From: Cladosporium sp. IMV 00045
Taxonomy: Eukaryota; Ascomycota; Dothideomycetes; Cladosporiales; Cladosporiaceae
NCBI GenBank assembly: GCA_001931905.2
Contig: MSJI02000944.1
Location: 1 to 11,646 of the forward strand
Length of the DNA stretch: 11,646 nucleotides
Direction: 5' to 3'
The notes beneath the pieces are model-generated. The model had not been told where the DNA came from. It worked only from the letters and a program-made list of their open reading frames with translations, and made no database searches. Below, piece by piece: positions 8,173-11,646 of the stretch (position 1 is its first letter; each line of letters begins with the position of its first letter). The translations under genes and the position numbers were made by a program.

Positions 8173-8241
8173 TGGTGACGTTCAACCCCGCAGATCGCAG
8201 ACCCAAGTCGTGCAGATCATCGAAGTCTGAAGCTTTCGCAG

Positions 8242-8252
8242 TAGGGTTAGGG
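8242..8252 (+). repeat. Two telomere-like repeats (TAGGGTTAGGG)
   Basis: Just under two units of the fungal telomere repeat TTAGGG lie inside the hAT leader. It is too short to claim a telomere scar; a chance match or a protein-binding telobox is possible. Confidence 0.3.
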
Positions 8253-8308
8253 TCTGGGTAAGGCGTCCGACCACATATCTACTTGTACAGATGCCAAGCT
8301 AAGGTTCG

Positions 8309-8424
8309 CAGACAGTCTGCAGACAATAGAGTGTATGTCTGGTCTGCTTAGGTAATGGATAGAGGACTGTCTGTTTGTCTGAGCACGTGATCAGACAGAC
8401 AAACTGTCTGTCTGTATCTGTCTG
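8309..8424. repeat. hAT subterminal repeats (GTCTG/CAGAC cluster)
   Basis: GTCTG occurs at 8316, 8337, 8342, 8369, 8377, 8406, 8410 and 8420, and CAGAC at 8309, 8320, 8392 and 8396. That is 12 hits in 116 bp where about 0.2 would be expected. Some form palindromes: GCAGAC-A-GTCTGC at 8308-8320, and a long imperfect one centred on CACGTG (8384-8389). Motif arrays next to the ends are the known binding sites of hAT BED-finger transposases. Confidence 0.65.
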
Positions 8425-8436
8425 ATGAACACCCTG

Positions 8437-8510
8437 GTACCAAGAATCCTCGTTCGCCTGATCTGTACACGGCCTAGAACGAGGCTTCGGCCCGAAGGTG
8501 GAATACTGCG
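8437..8510. other. Short interval with two perfect hairpins
   Basis: CCTCGTTC (8448-8455) pairs with GAACGAGG (8477-8484), and directly next to it CTTCGG (8485-8490) pairs with CCGAAG (8492-8497) across one base. No coding potential is seen. This may be the remnant of another element, or flank of the hAT. Confidence 0.45.
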
Positions 8511-8731
8511 TGTCACGGGCCAAGCCCGTGACGTGCCTATAGTGCTACTGCCTGTGCTATGGCAGGTGTGCCGATGGTCGGCTTCACCTGAGAAATCCGC
8601 TCAGAACGGCATTCGAAGCTCTTCGAGCTACGTCTTAGTCATATAACCTGTCTGTAGGTTAGTCGTAGTGAATCGTATCCACCCCTGTTTGCATCTACAC
8701 CTACGTTCTGACATCCACCCGTGACACTGCG
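8506..8731. mobile_element. Solo LTR (8511-8726) with 5-bp target-site duplication
   Basis: The 216-bp unit starts TGTCACGGG and ends CCCGTGACA, a perfect 9-bp terminal inverted repeat with the TG...CA ends typical of LTRs. It is flanked by the direct repeat CTGCG (8506-8510 and 8727-8731), the usual 5-bp integrase duplication. A perfect 9-bp stem with a 3-nt loop (8512-8532) opens the LTR, and a TATA-like CATATAA lies near 8640. There is no internal retrotransposon sequence on either side, so it is a solo LTR left by LTR-LTR recombination. The superfamily is not determinable; the short length is compatible with Copia-like elements. Confidence 0.85.
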
Positions 8732-9139
8732 AATTAAAAAATTCTTGTAAGGCTGCCTTGCGTTACTGCTTCGCAGGTCGGCAGGCCGGCACTCGTGCCA
8801 CTGCGCGTCAAGTGAAGAGTAAGAGCTATTCGCACTGGCTCTGCTGATGTGAGACATGACATGATCGAGATAGATAGCAAGGGCCAGCTGAGCAGCATAC
8901 GCGCGGTCACATTGAGTGGAAAGGCAGAGAGCGGGTGGCCGAAAAAGAATTAGACGTTCGCCCGAAGCGACAACACCAGGTGGAACGACTCGAATTTGAG
9001 CGTTGGAATGGGTCTTGCCTGGCTGTGGAAAGTGTGTCTTGTGTAGAGCGGAGCGGATAAGAAGCGTCAGGGTTGCCGTGAGGTTCCTCAATGTTGTCGT
9101 CCAATTTAAAAACGCGATATCTCCACGAAAAGAACCTCA
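8732..9139. other. Non-coding stretch upstream of pogo copy 2
   Basis: About 400 bp with no convincing gene. The minus-strand frame crossing it lacks any recognisable motif and runs into the LTR. Its last 35 bp or so (about 9105-9139) align with the leader of pogo copy 1, including GATATCTCC at 9117-9125. The rest matches nothing I recognise. The expected pogo 5' terminal repeat is not found in it. Confidence 0.5.
9117..9125 (+). promoter_or_regulatory. Leader motif conserved between the two pogo copies
   Basis: GATATCTCC lies 14 nt before the copy 2 ATG and is identical to the motif at 288-296 before the copy 1 ATG. It is a possible core promoter or leader element of this transposase family; no function is shown. 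Confidence 0.4.
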
Positions 9140-11020
9140 ATGGACGCAGCGCTTGCAGATTTGGGATCCTCGAACGGTCTGTCTATCTCGGCAGCTGCAA
9201 GAAAGTATGGCGTTGGCAGATCTGCGCTTAGCAGGCGCTTCAATCTCAAAGCCGCATCGACAGCCCAGTATCACGACTCCACACGATTACTCAACAACGC
9301 GCAAGAGAAAGAGCTTCTGAAGTACATCAGAAGGCTCTGCGAGCGTTGCTTGCCACCTACACCGAGAATTTTCGCCAACATCGCACAGGAAATATGTGGT
9401 AAGAAGCCTTCAAAGAACTGGTCGACGCGCTTCGTCGCCAGACATAAGGACCAGCTTGATGCGAGATACCTCAACACCTTGGATCTTGCACGCCACAAGG
9501 CCGATTCCAGGGCTAGCTACGAGCATTACTTTGACCTTCTGAGCGCGAGAGTCAGAGAATATGATATCCTGCCCAAAAACATGTACAACATGGATGAGAA
9601 AGGCTTTCTTATTGGCAGGCTGCAGAAGACACAGAGAGTGTTCACAAAAGACTTATACAAGCAAGGTAAGCTCGTAGGGGCTGGCCAAGATGGCAGCCGG
9701 GAGTGGATCACTGTTGTTGCCACTATATGTGCAGACGGCACCAGTCTATCGCCGACTTTGATCTACAAGGCTGTCTCCGGCAATTTGCGAGACACCTGGC
9801 TCGACGATTTCGAGCCTTCGGGGCAAAGTTGCTACTTCACATCATCGCCGAACGGATGGACGAGCGACGAGCTCGCTTACAGCTGGCTGACCGGCCTTTT
9901 CGAGAAGGAAACGGCTGGCAAAGCAGGGAGATCGTGGCGGCTGCTGTTTGTCGACGGTCACGAGTCCCACGTCAACATGAAGTTCCTCAACTGGTGTGAG
10001 CAACACAGGATCTTGGTTGCCATCTACCCGCCTCACTCTACACACAGGTTGCAGCCTCTGGACGTGAGCGTGTTCGCTCCTCTAGCTCACCATTACAGCC
10101 AAGGGCTCGACAGCCTTATCCGAGAGTCAGAAGGCCGTACAACGAAGAGCAAGCGAGATTTCTTCGCGATCTTCTGGCCAGCGTTTGAGAGAGCGTTCAC
10201 AGAGAAGAACATAGCATCTGCATGGTCTAAAACGGGGATCCTGCCATTCGATCCCCAAAAAGTGCTCTCGATATTCTCCGCGGCGGACGAAGGCACATCA
10301 GGGCGTCAGGCGGCCGAAAGGCCGGCTAGCGGCAGCTAGAGCAGTACGTTCGACTCGCCTTCAAAGGCGAAGAGGATCAGGACTGTTCTCAACAGCAGTG
10401 TGGCCGGGAGTGACAGGAAAACGCAGAGAACGCTCGAGAAGCTCGGCGATACCGTGCTCGGTTTATCTGCAAAGCTCACGTTGTCGAGACTGCGAAACAA
10501 GCAGCTTGGCACAGCTCTCGGGCTAGAGCAGAGGAAGAAGAAGCGACAGAAAAAGGTTTTTGACGAGTTGAGGTCGTCTGAAGGGTTTGGCACGCTCATA
10601 ATGAGTTCGACTAGGATTCAGCGAGCTCGAGACCTTGCGATGAGTAGGGAGCAAGAAAAGGAGCAGCTAGTGCGGGACAGAGAGCTCAGGGCCCAAGAAC
10701 GGTCCAAGGCGAAGGCTAGGAAGCAAGAGGAAGCGCAGCGGAAGCGTGAGGACAGAGTGGTCGCCTCTGCAGCCCGGAAGACAGCAGCTGCTGAAAAGAA
10801 GGCTGCTAGAGCGAAGGAAAAAGCGGACAAAATGGCATTTAAACAGCGCGAAGCTCAAACAAGCGTGTCAATTCGAAGGCCGCGACGAACACCAAATAAG
10901 CAAACGGCTGCAAAAAGTGCGAATGCGAGTCCTGTAGATCCAGTAGTCGAAGAGCGCACGAAACAGCCCGTGACAAGAAGAGGTCGTATATCGAGACTGC
11001 CAGCTCGCTACAGTGATTAG
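9140..11020 (+). pseudogene. Fot1/pogo-type DD35D transposase with one in-frame stop (copy 2)
   Basis: The ATG at 9140 opens a 626-position frame broken only by TAG at 10337-10339 (position 400). Domains in order: psq-type HTH (about 10-36, GVGRSALSRRF); CENP-B-like DNA-binding domain (about 50-115, CERCLPPTPRIFANIAQE); DDE_1 catalytic domain with NMDEKGF (D152), FVDGHESH (D272) and LQPLDV (D308). The 35 residues between the last two Asp give the DD35D spacing of Fot1-like elements. The part before the stop therefore holds the whole catalytic core. After the stop the same frame continues 226 codons with a Lys/Arg/Glu/Ala-rich, coiled-coil-like tail (about 500-573) and ends ARYSD. That it continues in frame shows the TAG is a point mutation (CAG to TAG, a RIP-type change) and not a natural end. 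A 399-residue truncated protein could still be made. Confidence 0.9.
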
Positions 11021-11141
11021 TAAGGCGCACAATCCATAAAGCAGTCTCTGTGCTCTTCAACGCGCCAAACTTCAACCGTTTTGCATAAATGTGTATTGAG
11101 ATATGAACGATCAAAGGTCTTGGTGAAAGCTGATGTTGGCT

Positions 11142-11183
11142 GTGCGCGTGGTGTGTCTGTGCGCGTGGTGGGGAACGCTTCTA
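11142..11183 (+). repeat. Terminal inverted repeat of pogo copy 2 (3' end) plus TA target site
   Basis: This 40-bp end matches copy 1 (332-371) at 31 of 40 positions and is followed by TA (11182-11183). GTGCGCGTGGTG occurs twice as a direct repeat, at 11142-11153 and 11159-11170 (17-bp period), the same layout as in copy 1. Confidence 0.8.
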
Positions 11184-11646
11184 GCGACGAAACGAAGGCG
11201 AGATTTGTTGGTTGGCATCGGCGGCGCCATCGATGGCATTGACTGGATACGCAACAACTCTGAGCGATGCGAGTACGACAAGACGGTAGGTACCGATGCG
11301 CAAAGCGATGCCTACACAGCCGCACTGGCTTCGATCGAAGTGGGACTCGGTTTGGTCGTCAGTGCGGTGTACGACAATACACTGTCGGCGCGCGTGCGAG
11401 GCCAAGTCACGCACGTGTTCACCAACAACCGCACCGTTCTGGTTACGTTGCGGAATGGCACCCGAAGGTCCGGACAATGGATCATCAGCGGCATTTTGAA
11501 ACATGTGAGACGTCTGAAAGAGTCCCACAACCGCGTAGTCTTCACGTGGGCCCCGGTGAGCCCGATCTTCGAGTTGGGACAAAAGGCAAAGCGATTGGCG
11601 CAGCGATCTACGGACGAGGGACGAGTGATCAGAGACCGGCCCAGGT
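11184..11646 (+). pseudogene. Decayed LINE RNase H domain fragment
   Basis: Translation from 11217 to the window end gives a continuous frame resembling the RNase H domain of fungal Tad1-type LINEs: TVGTDAQSDAYTAALASIE, VFTNNRTVLVTLRNGTRRSG and VVFTWAP. The first acidic strand (SDETKARFVG, from 11183) is in another frame, and one extra T near 11212-11213 would explain the shift. Of the four acidic catalytic positions only the first Asp remains: YAAEL is YTAAL, FTDN is FTNN, and the last Asp is Lys. Asp to Asn is a G-to-A change of the RIP type. It is not LINE-A. It may belong to the LINE-B family, but the two fragments do not overlap, so this cannot be tested here. Pogo copy 2 cuts it at the start of the domain. 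Confidence 0.75.

Larger units (their letters stand above)
6657..8436 (-). mobile_element. hAT element, 3' part missing
   Basis: The element comprises the transposase pseudogene plus a leader of about 420 bp. Reading the minus strand, the probable 5' terminus is CAGGGTGTTCATCAGACAG starting at 8436, a hAT-like start (CAGGG). It is followed by a dense cluster of short subterminal repeats. GTACCAAG (8437-8444) would be the 8-bp target duplication, but its partner cannot be checked because the other end is not in the window. The 3' third should continue left of LINE-A but is absent there. Confidence 0.6.
9140..11183 (+). mobile_element. pogo/Fot1 element copy 2 (5' terminal repeat not found)
   Basis: The transposase gene, a 121-nt 3' flank without features (11021-11141), the 3' terminal inverted repeat and a TA. 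By analogy with copy 1, whose end lies 100 bp before its ATG, the left end is expected near 9035-9060, but no matching repeat is there. This copy is therefore probably 5'-truncated or rearranged. Left limit uncertain. Confidence 0.7.

Noticed and set aside
8376..8424. Simple microsatellite (GTCT)n
   Set aside because: The motifs are irregularly spaced and on both strands, which fits hAT subterminal repeats better than slippage.
8570..8660. tRNA-like series of small hairpins
   Set aside because: The stems are only 5 bp, there are no conserved tRNA arm sequences, and they lie inside the solo LTR.
9058..9083. TAAGAAGCGT and GCCGTGAGGT as a 5' terminal repeat of pogo copy 2
   Set aside because: Only about 7 bp match the end, and the word-like piece is in the wrong orientation for a left end.
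8639..9091. 150-codon open frame on the minus strand
   Set aside because: It has no recognisable domain or composition signal, overlaps the end of the solo LTR, and probably opens by chance.
10400..11020. Separate Lys/Glu-rich protein gene downstream of the copy 2 transposase
   Set aside because: It begins at a GTG, is in the same frame as the transposase and continues it; it is the tail beyond a premature stop.
332..11183. Single pogo insertion split by an inversion (left and right ends of one element)
   Set aside because: The two ends and leaders are too divergent to be one element, and the LINE flanks would leave a large gap between thumb and RNase H.

Overview
The window reads as a graveyard of nested transposable elements from a filamentous ascomycete (Pezizomycotina). 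The families present support this: a Tad1-like LINE, a Fot1/pogo-type DD35D transposase, a fungal-type BED-hAT transposase and a short solo LTR. Several stop codons and active-site losses have the C-to-T / G-to-A look of repeat-induced point mutation (RIP). The genus cannot be told from the sequence. I see no host gene, tRNA, rRNA, CRISPR array or prokaryotic feature.

Layout, left to right. (1) 1-373, minus strand: the 5' end of a pogo/Fot1 transposase gene (copy 1, running off the left edge), its short leader and one terminal inverted repeat ending in a TA target dinucleotide. (2) 374-~866, minus strand: a reverse-transcriptase fragment of a different LINE (LINE-B), cut by copy 1. (3) ~889-6656, plus strand: an almost intact Tad1-like LINE (LINE-A) with ORF1 (zinc-knuckle protein), ORF2 (endonuclease, RT, degenerate RNase H, CCHC finger), a 3' UTR and a 34-A tail. 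(4) 6657-8436, minus strand: a hAT element whose transposase has two in-frame stops and loses its C-terminal third at LINE-A. Its probable 5' terminus is packed with GTCTG/CAGAC subterminal repeats, and a poly-A-only retro-insertion sits in its leader. (5) 8437-9139: non-coding, holding a solo LTR (8511-8726) with a perfect 5-bp target duplication, and small hairpins. (6) 9140-11183, plus strand: a second, divergent pogo/Fot1 transposase (copy 2), full length except for one in-frame TAG, with a recognisable 3' terminal inverted repeat. (7) 11184-11646, plus strand: a decayed LINE RNase H fragment.

Relations. LINE-A could supply the machinery that made both its own insertion and the poly-A-only insertion in the hAT leader. 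The hAT is older than LINE-A, which interrupts it. Both pogo copies abut old LINE coding sequence at a TA. The most unusual signal is in the pogo ends. Each terminal repeat carries two direct copies of a 12-bp word at a 17-bp period. The word differs between the two elements, but it has changed identically in both copies within each element, as if the pair tracks a changed transposase specificity.
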